A stretch of DNA of 64,000 nt, from contig NZ_CP119572.1 in NCBI RefSeq assembly GCF_029278605.1, forward strand, positions 3,472,001-3,536,000, read 5' to 3'. This stretch comes from Cupriavidus sp. WKF15 (GTDB lineage Bacteria; Pseudomonadota; Gammaproteobacteria; Burkholderiales; Burkholderiaceae). The position numbers were made by a program, and so were the translations under genes. The notes below the pieces were generated by a model. That model saw only the letters and a program-made list of their open reading frames with translations, was not told the origin of the DNA and did not search any database. Positions 34,302 to 43,806 of this stretch are shown piece after piece. The stretch's first letter is position 1; each line of letters begins with the position of its first letter.

Positions 34302-35561
34302 TTAAGCCTTCGCCTTCCTGCGCGTCCTTCTTGCCGGCTTGGCCTCTTCCTCAATTGGCGCCGGCGCCTCGGCAAACCCTTCAAACGCCTCCTGCACCTG
34401 CGCGGTCAGCACCGTATCGCCGGGCGCGGCAAACACGGACTGGTCGATCGGCCAGGGCTTCTCGCTGAGCGCCACTTCGGGACGCCGCGGAGCCCGCTTG
34501 CGGGTCTTCCTGGCGGCCGGAGCGGCCGGCTCGTCCGGAACCACATCCACGGCCACCGTTGCCTGAGGCGCTTCCGCCTCCGGCACGGGCGCAGGTTCAG
34601 GTACGGCCTCGGGTACCGCGGGAATCTCCACGGCCGCCGGCACGGGCTCCGCTACGGGGTCGACGACCGGTGCCGCCACGACTTCCGGCTGGGGCGCCGG
34701 CCGGCGACTCTCGGGCTGTGACATTGGCGGCGTCGCCTGCGGCTGAGCTTGCTGCTTCTCTGGCTGACGCTGGCCCGCGCCACCGCGGCCATCTCCCTCC
34801 TGCCCGCCCTTGCCTCGCTTCTTCAACCGCACCCAGATGGTCTTGTTGTTGCCGCCATTGCGCGTCTCGACCTCGAACAGCCCGGTGGCCACAACCAGCT
34901 CCGAAAGCTTGCCGTAGCCATAGTTGCGCGAATCGAACTCCGGCGCCTGCTTGGCGATGTGGTTGCCCATGCCGCCGAGCGTCGACCAGCCGTCTTCATC
35001 CGACACCGCCTGCGACGCACTCTGCAGCAGCCGCACCAGGCGCGAATCCTGGCGCAGTTCGCCGGTATTGCGGCGACGCGGCGGCGGGGCCGCCTCATCC
35101 ACCTCGGTTTCGGCGCGCAGCACGTCGGAATAGATGAACTTGTCGCACGCTGTCACAAACGGCTTGGGCGTCTTGCGCTCGCCAAAGCCATAGACAGTCA
35201 GCCCCTGCTCGCGGATGCGCGATGCCAGGCGCGTGAAGTCACTGTCGCTCGACACCAGACAGAAGCCGTCGAAGCGTTCCGTGTACAGCAGATCCATCGC
35301 GTCGATGATCATCGCGCTGTCGGTCGCATTCTTACCAACCGTGTAGCGGAACTGCTGGATCGGCTGGATCGAGTGCGACAGCAGGCACTCCTTCCATCCC
35401 GACAGGTTGGGCTTGGTCCAGTCGCCGTAGATGCGCTTGACGGCGGCCACGCCATATTTCGCGACTTCAGCCAGCAGGCCTTCGATGATGGCGGGCGCCG
35501 CGTTGTCGGCGTCGATCAGTACAGCCAGGGTTGCGGTGCCCTGGCGGGGGGAGTTGCTCAT
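34302..35561 (-). CDS. NYN-domain (LabA/DUF88-type) putative RNase with OST-HTH/LOTUS domain
   Basis: 419 residues. The NYN/PIN-like nuclease domain (about 5-150) keeps the acidic residues LIDADNA, SAMIIDAMDLL and LVSSDSDFTRL expected to bind metal. A LOTUS (OST-HTH) RNA-binding domain follows at about 180-260 (LVRLLQSASQAVSDEDGWSTLGG; YGYGKLSELVVATGLFEVE). The next 110 residues are a low-complexity linker rich in Pro, Glu, Ala and Val, and the protein ends in a short conserved block and a basic tail (RRTRRKAKA). The start at 35561 is the one that begins the nuclease fold. Target RNA unknown. Confidence 0.85.
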   Translation of the reverse strand: MSNSPRQGTATLAVLIDADNAAPAIIEGLLAEVAKYGVAAVKRIYGDWTKPNLSGWKECLLSHSIQPIQQFRYTVGKNATDSAMIIDAMDLLYTERFDGFCLVSSDSDFTRLASRIREQGLTVYGFGERKTPKPFVTACDKFIYSDVLRAETEVDEAAPPPRRRNTGELRQDSRLVRLLQSASQAVSDEDGWSTLGGMGNHIAKQAPEFDSRNYGYGKLSELVVATGLFEVETRNGGNNKTIWVRLKKRGKGGQEGDGRGGAGQRQPEKQQAQPQATPPMSQPESRRPAPQPEVVAAPVVDPVAEPVPAAVEIPAVPEAVPEPAPVPEAEAPQATVAVDVVPDEPAAPAARKTRKRAPRRPEVALSEKPWPIDQSVFAAPGDTVLTAQVQEAFEGFAEAPAPIEEEAKPARRTRRKAKA

Positions 35562-35908
35562 GTTCTGTCCTGCTCGGAGGAGGTTCCCGGCCATGTTGCC
35601 GGGTGGAGGGTTGCACCAGGCCGGCGCGCGCTGGTCGGTGGCAGGGGCGCCTTCAGCCACATCGTAGTGCATGCGGGCGGCGCGTTGGATGCATCGCAGT
35701 GTACACGCGAAGCCCTGTCCATACGGGAAACTCCGGTCCGGCCGGGTGTGGATTTTGCTGCATTGCAAGGTGCCGCGGCATTTTCAGCGGTGCTACCATG
35801 CCGCGCAGAGACACGACCGGTCGATGCCTTCACAAGAGGCTCAGGACGGTCGCCCCATGAATGTAGGAGTCGGTGATCCCGACCACACACCCCCATAGAG
35901 GAGCACCT
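35562..35908. other. 347-bp divergent intergenic region
   Basis: It separates the NYN gene from the indolepyruvate oxidoreductase gene. The reading frames entering it from both sides lack good starts. I see no convincing promoter pair, terminator or repeat; a GAGG site lies directly before the ATG at 35909. Confidence 0.4.
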
Positions 35909-38900
35909 ATGAATGCCCCCCTGACCACGCCGGTCAGCGACGCCATCCGCCGCGCGCTCGCTAACGTTTCCCTCGACGACAAATACACGCTTGAGCGTGG
36001 CCGCATCTACATCAGCGGCACGCAGGCGCTGGTACGCCTGCCAATGCTGCAGCAGGAGCGCGACCACGCCGCCGGCCTGAACACGGCCGGCTTCATCTCC
36101 GGCTATCGCGGGTCGCCGCTGGGTGCGCTGGACCAACAGCTGTGGAAAGCCAAGAAGCACCTCGCCGCACACAACATCGTGTTCCAGGCCGGCCTGAACG
36201 AGGACCTTGCCGCCACGTCGGTATGGGGCTCGCAGCAGGTCAATATGTACCCGGACGCGAAGTTCGACGGCGTGTTCGGCATGTGGTACGGCAAGGGGCC
36301 GGGTGTGGACCGCACCGGCGACGTCTTCAAGCACGCGAACTCGGCGGGCTCGTCGCGCCACGGCGGCGTGCTGGTGCTCGCGGGTGACGACCATTCGGCC
36401 AAGTCCTCGACGCTCGCGCACCAGTCGGAACACATCTTCAAGGCCTGCGGCCTGCCGGTGCTGTATCCGTCGAACGTGCAGGAATACCTGGACTACGGCC
36501 TGCATGGCTGGGCCATGAGCCGCTATTCGGGACTGTGGGTGGCGATGAAGTGCGTCACCGACGTGGTGGAATCGTCCGCCTCGGTGGAACTCGATCCGCA
36601 TCGCGTGCAGATCGTGCTGCCTGACGACTTCGCGCTGCCGCCGGGCGGCCTCAATATCCGCTGGCCCGATCCGCCGCTGGAACAGGAAGCGCGGCTGCTC
36701 GACTACAAGTGGTATGCCGGCCTGGCCTACGTGCGCGCCAACAAGATCGACCGAATCGAGATCGATTCGCCGCACGCGCGCTTCGGCATCATGACCGGCG
36801 GCAAGGCCTACCTGGATACGCGCCAGGCGCTGTCCGACCTGGGCCTGGACGATGCCACCTGCGCGCAGATCGGTATCCGCCTGTACAAGGTCGGCTGCGT
36901 GTGGCCGCTCGAAGCGCACGGCGCGCGGGCGTTTGCCGAAGGCCTGCAGGAAATCCTAGTGGTCGAAGAGAAGCGCCAGATCATGGAGTACGCGCTCAAG
37001 GAAGAGCTGTACAACTGGCGCGACGATGTGCGCCCCAAGGTCTACGGCAAGTTCGACGAGAAGGACAACGCGGGCGGCGAATGGTCGATCCCGCAGAACA
37101 ACTGGCTGCTGCCGGCGCACTACGAGCTGTCGCCGGCCATCATCGCCAAGGCCATCGCCACGCGGCTCGAGAAGTTCGACCTGCCCGTGGACGTGCGCGC
37201 ACGGATCGCCGCGCGCCTGGCGATCATCGAGGCCAAGGAAAAGGCGCTGGCCACGCCGCGCGTGACCGCGGAGCGCAAGCCCTGGTTCTGCTCGGGCTGC
37301 CCGCACAATACCTCGACCAACGTGCCCGAGGGCTCGCGCGCGCTGGCCGGCATCGGCTGCCACTACATGACGGTGTGGATGGACCGCAATACCAGCACCT
37401 TCAGCCAGATGGGCGGCGAAGGCGTGGCGTGGATCGGCCAGGCGCCATTCGCAGGCGACAAGCATGTGTTTGCCAACCTCGGTGACGGCACCTACTTCCA
37501 CTCGGGGCTGCTGGCGATCCGCGCGTCGATCTCCGCCGGCGTCAACATCACCTACAAGATCCTCTACAACGACGCGGTGGCCATGACGGGCGGCCAGCCG
37601 GTGGACGGCCAGCTGTCGGTGCAGGACATCGCCTGGCAGGTCCACAGCGAAGGCGCGAAGAAGATCGTCATCGTCACGGACCAGCCGGAGAAGTACAACG
37701 CGGCGATCAGGCTGCCCGAGGGCATCACCGTCCACCATCGCGACCAGCTCGACACGATCCAGCGCGAACTGCGCGAGGTGCCCGGCTGCACGATCCTGAT
37801 CTACGACCAGACCTGCGCCACCGAGAAGCGCCGCCGCCGCAAGCGCGGCACGATGGAAGACCCGCAGCGCCGCGCCTTCATCAACGATGCGGTTTGCGAA
37901 GGCTGTGGCGACTGCTCGGTCAAGTCAAACTGCCTGTCGGTGGAACCACTGGAAACCGAGTTCGGCACCAAGCGCCAGATCAACCAGTCGTCGTGCAACA
38001 AGGACTTCTCATGCCTGAACGGCTTCTGCCCGAGCTTTGTCACGGCTGAAGGCGCACAGGTGCGCAAGCCCGAACAGCATGGCGTAGCGATGGACAGCCT
38101 GCCGGCACTGCCTGAGCCTGCATTGCCCGAGATCCGCCGCGCCTACGGCATCCTGGTGACCGGCGTGGGCGGCACGGGCGTGGTAACCATCGGTGGCCTG
38201 CTCGGCATGGCCGCGCATCTGGAGAACAAGGGCGTCACCGTGCTCGACATGGCGGGCCTGGCGCAGAAAGGCGGCGCGGTGCTGTCGCACGTGCAGCTCG
38301 CGATGCGCCCCGAGGACCTGCATGCGACACGCATCGCCATGGGCGAGGCGGACCTGATCATCGGCTGCGACGCGATCGTCTCGGCCAACGACGAAGTCAT
38401 CTCGAAGACGCAGTCGGGCCGCACGCGTGCGGTGGTGAACACGTCGCAGACCCCGACCGCCGAGTTCATCAAGAACCCGAAGTGGCAGTTTCCGGGCCTG
38501 TCGGCCGAGCAGGACATCCGCAACGCCGTCGGCGCCCAGTGCGACTTCATCAATGCGAGCGGCCTGGCCGTGGCGTTGCTTGGCGACGCCATCTATACGA
38601 ACCCGCTGGTGCTCGGCTATGCCTGGCAGAAGGGATGGATCCCGCTGACGCTACAGGCGCTGGAACGTGCGATCGAACTCAACGGCGTGGCCGTGGAAAA
38701 GAACAAGGCCGCGTTCGACTGGGGCCGCCACATGGCGCATGACCCGGAGCACGTGCTGTCGCTGACCGGCAAGCTGAAGACATCCGCCGAAGGCGCTGAG
38801 GTAGTGAAGCTGCCAACGTCATCGGGCGCGCTGCTGGAAAGGCTGATCGCTCGCCGGATGGAGCACCTGACCGCCTACCAGGATGCGGCCTACGCACGTA

Positions 38901-39502
38901 CCTACCGCGAAGCCGTCGACCGCGTGCGCGCAGCCGAAAGCGCGCTGGCGGGCAGCGGCAAGCCGCTGCCGCTCACGGAAGCCGCTGCACGCAACCTGGC
39001 CAAGCTGATGGCCTACAAGGACGAGTACGAGGTCGCGCGCCTGTACACCGACCCGGCCTTCCTGGACAAGCTGCGCGCGCAGTTCGAAGGCGAGCCCGGC
39101 AAGGACTACCAGCTCAACTTCTGGCTGGCGCCTCCGGCGACCGCCAAACGCGACGACAAGGGGCAACTGGTCAAGCGCAAGTTCGGTCCGTCGACAATGG
39201 CGCTGTTCCGCGTGCTGGCGAAGATGAAAGGACTGCGTGGCGGCATGTTCGACATCTTCGGCCGGACCGAGGAACGCCGCACTGAACGCGCGCTGATCGG
39301 CGAATACCGTGCGCTGCTCGATACGCTGAGCGCCGGCCTGAATGCGGCCAACTACGACACCGCCGTTGCGCTGGCCAACCTGCCGGACGACATCCGCGGT
39401 TTCGGCCATGTGAAGGACAACAACCTGAAGGCGGTACGTACGCGCTGGGCGAAGCTGCTGGAGCAGTTCCGCCATCCGGAGACGGCGCAGCGCGTAGCTT
39501 AA
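35909..39502 (+). CDS. Indolepyruvate ferredoxin oxidoreductase, fused alpha-beta (IorAB-type)
   Basis: 1197-residue cytoplasmic enzyme that oxidatively decarboxylates aryl pyruvates (indolepyruvate, phenylpyruvate) to aryl-acetyl-CoA. Order: pyrimidine-binding domain (SGYRGSPLGALDQQLW near 50), TPP domain (GGEGVAWIGQAPF; NDAVAMTGGQPVDGQ), an 8-cysteine ferredoxin-like region at about 663-707 (CEGCGDCSVKSNC, then CNKDFSCLNGFC), then the gamma/beta domain (GVGGTGVVTIGGLLG; QKGGAVLSHVQ) and a DUF6537-like C-terminus. The start at 35909 follows GAGGAGC; an upstream ATG at 35873 is less supported. Monocistronic. Confidence 0.92.
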   Translation: MNAPLTTPVSDAIRRALANVSLDDKYTLERGRIYISGTQALVRLPMLQQERDHAAGLNTAGFISGYRGSPLGALDQQLWKAKKHLAAHNIVFQAGLNEDLAATSVWGSQQVNMYPDAKFDGVFGMWYGKGPGVDRTGDVFKHANSAGSSRHGGVLVLAGDDHSAKSSTLAHQSEHIFKACGLPVLYPSNVQEYLDYGLHGWAMSRYSGLWVAMKCVTDVVESSASVELDPHRVQIVLPDDFALPPGGLNIRWPDPPLEQEARLLDYKWYAGLAYVRANKIDRIEIDSPHARFGIMTGGKAYLDTRQALSDLGLDDATCAQIGIRLYKVGCVWPLEAHGARAFAEGLQEILVVEEKRQIMEYALKEELYNWRDDVRPKVYGKFDEKDNAGGEWSIPQNNWLLPAHYELSPAIIAKAIATRLEKFDLPVDVRARIAARLAIIEAKEKALATPRVTAERKPWFCSGCPHNTSTNVPEGSRALAGIGCHYMTVWMDRNTSTFSQMGGEGVAWIGQAPFAGDKHVFANLGDGTYFHSGLLAIRASISAGVNITYKILYNDAVAMTGGQPVDGQLSVQDIAWQVHSEGAKKIVIVTDQPEKYNAAIRLPEGITVHHRDQLDTIQRELREVPGCTILIYDQTCATEKRRRRKRGTMEDPQRRAFINDAVCEGCGDCSVKSNCLSVEPLETEFGTKRQINQSSCNKDFSCLNGFCPSFVTAEGAQVRKPEQHGVAMDSLPALPEPALPEIRRAYGILVTGVGGTGVVTIGGLLGMAAHLENKGVTVLDMAGLAQKGGAVLSHVQLAMRPEDLHATRIAMGEADLIIGCDAIVSANDEVISKTQSGRTRAVVNTSQTPTAEFIKNPKWQFPGLSAEQDIRNAVGAQCDFINASGLAVALLGDAIYTNPLVLGYAWQKGWIPLTLQALERAIELNGVAVEKNKAAFDWGRHMAHDPEHVLSLTGKLKTSAEGAEVVKLPTSSGALLERLIARRMEHLTAYQDAAYARTYREAVDRVRAAESALAGSGKPLPLTEAAARNLAKLMAYKDEYEVARLYTDPAFLDKLRAQFEGEPGKDYQLNFWLAPPATAKRDDKGQLVKRKFGPSTMALFRVLAKMKGLRGGMFDIFGRTEERRTERALIGEYRALLDTLSAGLNAANYDTAVALANLPDDIRGFGHVKDNNLKAVRTRWAKLLEQFRHPETAQRVA

Positions 39503-39509
39503 GAAGCCG

Positions 39510-39538
39510 GACTGGCAGCGCCTGCCGCGCTGCCAGTC
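39510..39538. terminator. Hairpin between convergent genes
   Basis: GACTGGCAGCG (39510-39520) and CGCTGCCAGTC (39528-39538) form a perfect 11-bp stem with a 7-nt loop. It has no U tract. It is symmetrical, so it could serve both the oxidoreductase gene and the HD-domain gene. Confidence 0.5.
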
Positions 39539-39545
39539 GCCAGCG

Positions 39546-40157
39546 TTACGCCTTGGCCAGCTCCTTCTCGCCTGGCTTCACATACATCGAGTTGCGCGGG
39601 TGGGACAGCACGCGTCGCACCATCGGCTCGAAGAACGACAGCGGCAACGTGTCATAGTCGGTCATGAACGCGGCCGCGTCATATTTCTGGCAAAACTCCG
39701 CGGTACGCTCGAACAGTTCCGGCTGGTCGCGGAATTGCTCGCGCAGGTTGCGGTCCAGTCCCAGGTGGTGGAAGAAGTAATAGCCCTGGAAGACACCGTG
39801 CTTCTCGACCATCCACAGGTTTTCGGCGCTGACGAAAGGCTTGAGGATGGCGGCGGCGATATCGGGATGGTTGTAGCTGCCCAGCGTGTCGCCGATGTCA
39901 TGCAGCAATGCACACACCACGTATTCCTCGTCGCGGCCGTCGCGGTGCGCGAGCGTGGCGGTCTGCAGCGAGTGCGTGAGGCGGTCCACGGGAAAGCCGC
40001 CGCAATCGCCTTCGAGCAGGCGCAGGTGCGCCAGTACGCGGTCCGGCAAAGCTTTTGCGAACGGCATGAACTCTGCCGAGATGGCGGCCCAGTCTTCACG
40101 GGTGCCATGTTCCATGTGGCTGAAAGTGGCGTGCGCGGGCACGTGGGTGTCGCTCAT
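39546..40157 (-). CDS. HD-domain putative phosphohydrolase
   Basis: 203 residues. HD superfamily motifs are present: RLTHSLQTATLAHRDG (first His), LLHDIGDTLG (the HD pair) and a later Asp (TDYDTLPL). Close relatives are annotated as HD phosphohydrolases of unknown substrate. The start at 40157 has AAGGAG 7 bases upstream; the open frame before it is not used. It is divergent from the acetyltransferase gene at 40283. Confidence 0.8.
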   Translation of the reverse strand: MSDTHVPAHATFSHMEHGTREDWAAISAEFMPFAKALPDRVLAHLRLLEGDCGGFPVDRLTHSLQTATLAHRDGRDEEYVVCALLHDIGDTLGSYNHPDIAAAILKPFVSAENLWMVEKHGVFQGYYFFHHLGLDRNLREQFRDQPELFERTAEFCQKYDAAAFMTDYDTLPLSFFEPMVRRVLSHPRNSMYVKPGEKELAKA

Positions 40158-40282
40158 GCTGGTCTCCTTGGCGGTGGGGTTGCCTGTCGTCTGGATGGTC
40201 TGGGGGCATTGTGGCATCGGCCGCGCGGCTACACTGTCAAATACTGAACAATGCGCCGATTGATGCGACGCACCATCCCTGC

Positions 40283-40702
40283 ATGCTGATCCGTTCGTTC
40301 CGCGAAGAAGATGCTGAAGCCATCGTTGCGCTGTGGCAGGCCTGCGGCCTCACGCGTCCATGGAATGACCCGTACCGCGACATTGCCCGCAAGCTCACCG
40401 CACAGCCTGAACTGTTCCTGGTGGGCGAAGTGTCCGGAGCGCCGATGGCGTCCGCGATGGTGGGCTTCGACGGACACCGCGGCTGGGTCTACTATGTGGC
40501 CGTCGATCCCGCGCACCAGGGCAAGGGCTGCGGACGCATGCTGATGGCGCATGCCGAGCAACTGCTGATCGAGCGCGGCTGTCCCAAGATCAACCTGCAG
40601 GTGCGCGCCGGCAACGACGTCGTAATCGATTTCTACAACAAGCTCGGGTACGCGCCGGATGCGGTGGTCAGCCTGGGCAAGCGGCTGATTCCCGATCAAT
40701 AG
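40283..40702 (+). CDS. GNAT acetyltransferase, YpeA-like
   Basis: 139 residues, close to E. coli YpeA (about 141). GNAT motifs: IRSFREEDAEAIVALWQACGLTRPWNDP at the N-terminus (split here as MLIRSFREEDAEAIVALW and GLTRPWNDPYRDI), VDPAHQGKGCGRMLMAHAEQLL for acetyl-CoA and VIDFYNKLGYAPDAVVSLGKRL at the end. Substrate not known. The start at 40283 matches family members; the longer frame overlaps the divergent promoter region. Confidence 0.85.
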   Translation: MLIRSFREEDAEAIVALWQACGLTRPWNDPYRDIARKLTAQPELFLVGEVSGAPMASAMVGFDGHRGWVYYVAVDPAHQGKGCGRMLMAHAEQLLIERGCPKINLQVRAGNDVVIDFYNKLGYAPDAVVSLGKRLIPDQ

Positions 40703-40735
40703 GCCCTGCAGCAGATCCGACCACAAGGAGACGAC

Positions 40736-41086
40736 ATGACATTCCAGGGCAGCTGTCATTGCGGCGCCATCGCCTTCGAGGTGGAGGCCGACAACATCCC
40801 CAGCGTGATCCGCTGCAACTGCTCGATCTGCCGCCGGCGCGGGCACCTGCTGTGGTTCGTGTCGCGCGCGCAGTTCAAGTTGGCCACGCCGGAAGCGAAC
40901 GCTTCCACGTACCGCTTCAACACCATGAAGATCGCGCACCGCTTCTGCCCGGTATGCGGCTGCGGGCCCTATGCGGAAGGCCAGGACAAGGACGGCCGGC
41001 CAACGACGGGGATCAATGTGCGCTGCCTGGACAACGTCGACCTGGACGCGCTGAAGATCATCGACTACGACGGCCTGCACCATTGA
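40736..41086 (+). CDS. GFA/CENP-V family zinc protein
   Basis: 116 residues. Cysteine pattern of the glutathione-dependent formaldehyde-activating family: CHCGAIAFEV, CNCSICRRRG and CPVCGCGP, which bind two zinc ions. Most members are not proven to act on formaldehyde, so only the family is assigned. It starts after GGAGA, 33 bp from the acetyltransferase, and 21 bp before the VOC gene, so the three genes may form a small transcription unit. Confidence 0.9.
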   Translation: MTFQGSCHCGAIAFEVEADNIPSVIRCNCSICRRRGHLLWFVSRAQFKLATPEANASTYRFNTMKIAHRFCPVCGCGPYAEGQDKDGRPTTGINVRCLDNVDLDALKIIDYDGLHH

Positions 41087-41107
41087 GCGCCGTGCCGGGA
41101 GCCTGAC

Positions 41108-41518
41108 ATGTTCCGCATCCTCGGTATCGACCACCTGGTGCTGCGCACCGCCGACGTGGAGCGGCTGCGGCGCTTCTACGTGGATGTCCTCGGCTGCAGC
41201 GTGGAACGCGAGCAACCGGCCTTTGGACTGACGCAATTGCGCGCCGGCAGCGGACTGATCGACCTGGTCTCGCTGGACGGCCCGCTCGGCCTCGCCGGCG
41301 GCGCGGGCCCCGGTGCGCAGGGCCGCAATCTCGACCACTTCTGCCTGCGCATCGACCCGTTCGATGCCGACGCCGTGCGTGCCGGACTGGCACGCCACGG
41401 CGTGGAGGCCGGCGCGGTGGAGCAGCGCTTCGGCGCCGAAGGCAAGGGGCCGTCGCTGTATCTGAAGGATCCGGATGGCAATGTGGTCGAACTCAAGGGG
41501 CCGGCCGAAAGTGCCTGA
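41108..41518 (+). CDS. VOC-family (glyoxalase/dioxygenase fold) protein
   Basis: 136 residues with two beta-alpha-beta-beta-beta halves: GIDHLVLRTADVERLRRFYVDVLG (split: GIDHLVLRTADVERLRRFY, then VDVLGCSVE), NLDHFCLRIDPFDAD, and the end LYLKDPDGNVVELKGP. His in GIDH, His in LDHF and Glu in VVEL are the expected metal ligands. The reaction is not assignable from sequence. Confidence 0.87.
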   Translation: MFRILGIDHLVLRTADVERLRRFYVDVLGCSVEREQPAFGLTQLRAGSGLIDLVSLDGPLGLAGGAGPGAQGRNLDHFCLRIDPFDADAVRAGLARHGVEAGAVEQRFGAEGKGPSLYLKDPDGNVVELKGPAESA

Positions 41519-41595
41519 GCGTCACCACGACGCGCCCGTGGTCGCTACAATTTCCGCTTAGCCCGCCGCGCCGTCCCGCATGCGCCGGGCGCGCC

Positions 41596-42891
41596 ATGAC
41601 CCGAACCGACGCCACGCCCGACGCGGAATCCGCCACGCCCTCCGTTCCTGCCGACACCGGCAACCCGCCTGCGCCGCCAATGCCGCCGATGCCGCCACGC
41701 CGGCTGGTCTGGACCCTTGGCCTGACCGAGACCATCTCTTGGGGCACGCTGTACTTCGCCTTCACGGTCTTCATCGAGCCCATGACCCGCGCGCTGGGCT
41801 ACTCCAAGCCCTTCCTGGCCGGCGGCTTTTCGCTCGGCCTGCTGGTGTGGGCGCTGTGCTCGTTCGGCGTGGGCCGGCGGCTCGACCGCGTGCCGGCGCG
41901 CCGCGTGATGGGCGCGGGTTCGCTGCTGGCTGGCGCCGGGCTGTTGCTATGGGCCTGGTCGCCCTCCCCGGCCATGTTCCTGCTGATGTGGGTGCCGCTG
42001 GGCCTGGCCATGTCCACCACGCTCTATGAACCTGCCTTCGTGGTATTGCGCCAGGCATACGGAGACGGCTACCAGAAGCCAATCGTCACGGTCACGCTGA
42101 TGGCCGGCTTTGCGAGCACGATCTTCGTGCCGCTGGCGCAATGGCTGGTGCTGCATATTGGCTGGCGCCCCACGCTGCTGGGCTTTGCCGCGCTCAACCT
42201 GCTGGTCTGCGCGCCGCTGCACGCGCGCCTGCGCTACGCGCTGCACCCCAGCTATGCGGCCGTCCAGCCGGCCTCGCCGCTGCCTGCGGGCGACGCCGCC
42301 AGCCAGGGCATCGCCCGCGCCACGCTGCGCCAGCCGGTGTTCTGGGCGGTCGTGCTGGCCTTCACGGCAACGATCATGGTGGCGTCGCTGCTTGGTGCGC
42401 ACCTGATTCCGATGCTGACCGAGAAAGGCCTGCCGCTGGGCCAGCAGCTCGTGGTCGCGGCGCTGATCGGCCCGGCGCAGGTGGCGGGCCGCTTGCTGAT
42501 GATGCGCGCCGCGGTGCGGCACCCGGTACGCCTTGCCCTGCCCGTCTATGCGCTGATGAGCACGGGCCTGCTGTGCATGGCGCTCGGGCACGGCGCCTGG
42601 CTGATGGTCGCGGCGGTGCTCTACGGCTGCGCCAATGGCGTCAATACCATGCTGCGCGCGATGGCCATGCCGGAACTGATCTCGCGCCATCACTACGCCA
42701 CGCTCAACGGCCTGATGATGACGCCGGTGCTGCTGATGCAGGCCGCCGCGCCGTGGCTGGGCGCCCTGCTCTGGCGCGCCGCCGGCGGCTACTGGCTGAT
42801 GCTCTGGACCATGACGGCGCTCGCGCTGGCCGCGCTGCTGTCGTTCGCGTTCGCGCTGCACCGGCGCGGCCTGCTGCGCGCGCCCGGCTGA
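41596..42891 (+). CDS. MFS transporter
   Basis: 431 residues with about 12 membrane segments and a Pro/Ala-rich cytoplasmic N-terminus of about 35 residues. The MFS loop motif appears as GVGRRLDRVPARRVM near residue 93. The second half has QPVFWAVVLAFTATIMVASLLGAHLIP-like hydrophobic segments and ANGVNTMLRAMAMPELI. It resembles oxalate/formate-type or uncharacterised MFS exporters; no substrate can be assigned. Monocistronic and convergent with the dioxygenase gene. Confidence 0.85.
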   Translation: MTRTDATPDAESATPSVPADTGNPPAPPMPPMPPRRLVWTLGLTETISWGTLYFAFTVFIEPMTRALGYSKPFLAGGFSLGLLVWALCSFGVGRRLDRVPARRVMGAGSLLAGAGLLLWAWSPSPAMFLLMWVPLGLAMSTTLYEPAFVVLRQAYGDGYQKPIVTVTLMAGFASTIFVPLAQWLVLHIGWRPTLLGFAALNLLVCAPLHARLRYALHPSYAAVQPASPLPAGDAASQGIARATLRQPVFWAVVLAFTATIMVASLLGAHLIPMLTEKGLPLGQQLVVAALIGPAQVAGRLLMMRAAVRHPVRLALPVYALMSTGLLCMALGHGAWLMVAAVLYGCANGVNTMLRAMAMPELISRHHYATLNGLMMTPVLLMQAAAPWLGALLWRAAGGYWLMLWTMTALALAALLSFAFALHRRGLLRAPG

Positions 42892-42918
42892 TACCCGCCT
42901 GCGCGCAGGGGATAGCCC

Positions 42919-43806
42919 TCAGGCGGCCGCGCGCACGGGCGGCTGCGCACCGGCTCCCAGGCCGTTGAACACAAAGGTGTCCATGGCCAGCACGCCGTAA
43001 GTCACTTCGTCGGCGACCCGCGCCACCTCCGCTGGTGCCTGCGCATGGCCGGCCTCGCGCGGGCCCAGCGCCGCGCCCAGCGCCACGTAGAACGGCAACA
43101 GGTGCTCGTCGGTCGGGTGCGCGCGGCGCGCGTGCGGCGCCTGGGCACGGTAGTCGGCAATGCGGCTGGTATCGCCCGTTGCCAGCGCCTCGTCGAGCGC
43201 GCCGAGCATCCAGCCGCGGAAGGCATCGACATACGGCTCGGTGGCCGCGCCGTGCTGGACGCGCCGGCCGCTGCCAAACACTTCCTGCAGGTTGTGCGTG
43301 AAACTGCCCGATGCGAGCACCAGCACGCCTTCGGCGCGCAGCGGCGCCAGCGCGCGGCCGATCTCGATCTGGACCGCCGGAGACAGGTACGGGTTCAGCG
43401 CCAGCTGCACCACGGGGATGTCGGCATCCGGGAAAAAGTGCCGCATCGGCATCCAGGCCCCATGGTCCAGCGGGCGTTCTTCGTCAAAGCCGACAAAGCC
43501 GGCGCCCGGAACGTGAGCGGCCTCGACCAGCGCCTTGACGCGCGCAGCCAGCTCGGGCGAGCCCGGCGCGTCATAGCGCAGCGCGTAGAGTTCGCGCGGA
43601 AAACCGCCGAAGTCGTGCCACGCTTCCTGCCGTTCACGCGTGCTGACTGCCAGCGTGCTGTAGATCCAGTGCGCCGACACCACCAGCACGGCGCGCGGCC
43701 GCTGCGCGCGCAGGCTTTCGCCCAGCGCGTCGAAGATGGCCCCGGTCGGACCCGGGTCGATCGCCAGCATCGGCGAACCGTGTGAGACATAGATCGAGGG
43801 AAGCAT
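42919..43806 (-). CDS. 4,5-DOPA-extradiol-dioxygenase-like protein (YgiD/LigB family)
   Basis: 295 residues, class III extradiol dioxygenase fold. Metal-site histidines are seen in IYVSHGSPM (His 9), VVSAHWIYST (about 46), SGSFTHNLQ (about 170) and DEHLLPFYVA (about 225). Close relatives such as E. coli YgiD cleave DOPA or are uncharacterised. The start at 43806 is preceded by AAGGTGAG and gives the family's standard MLPSIYVSHG. The long open frame upstream is not native. Confidence 0.88.
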   Translation of the reverse strand: MLPSIYVSHGSPMLAIDPGPTGAIFDALGESLRAQRPRAVLVVSAHWIYSTLAVSTRERQEAWHDFGGFPRELYALRYDAPGSPELAARVKALVEAAHVPGAGFVGFDEERPLDHGAWMPMRHFFPDADIPVVQLALNPYLSPAVQIEIGRALAPLRAEGVLVLASGSFTHNLQEVFGSGRRVQHGAATEPYVDAFRGWMLGALDEALATGDTSRIADYRAQAPHARRAHPTDEHLLPFYVALGAALGPREAGHAQAPAEVARVADEVTYGVLAMDTFVFNGLGAGAQPPVRAAA

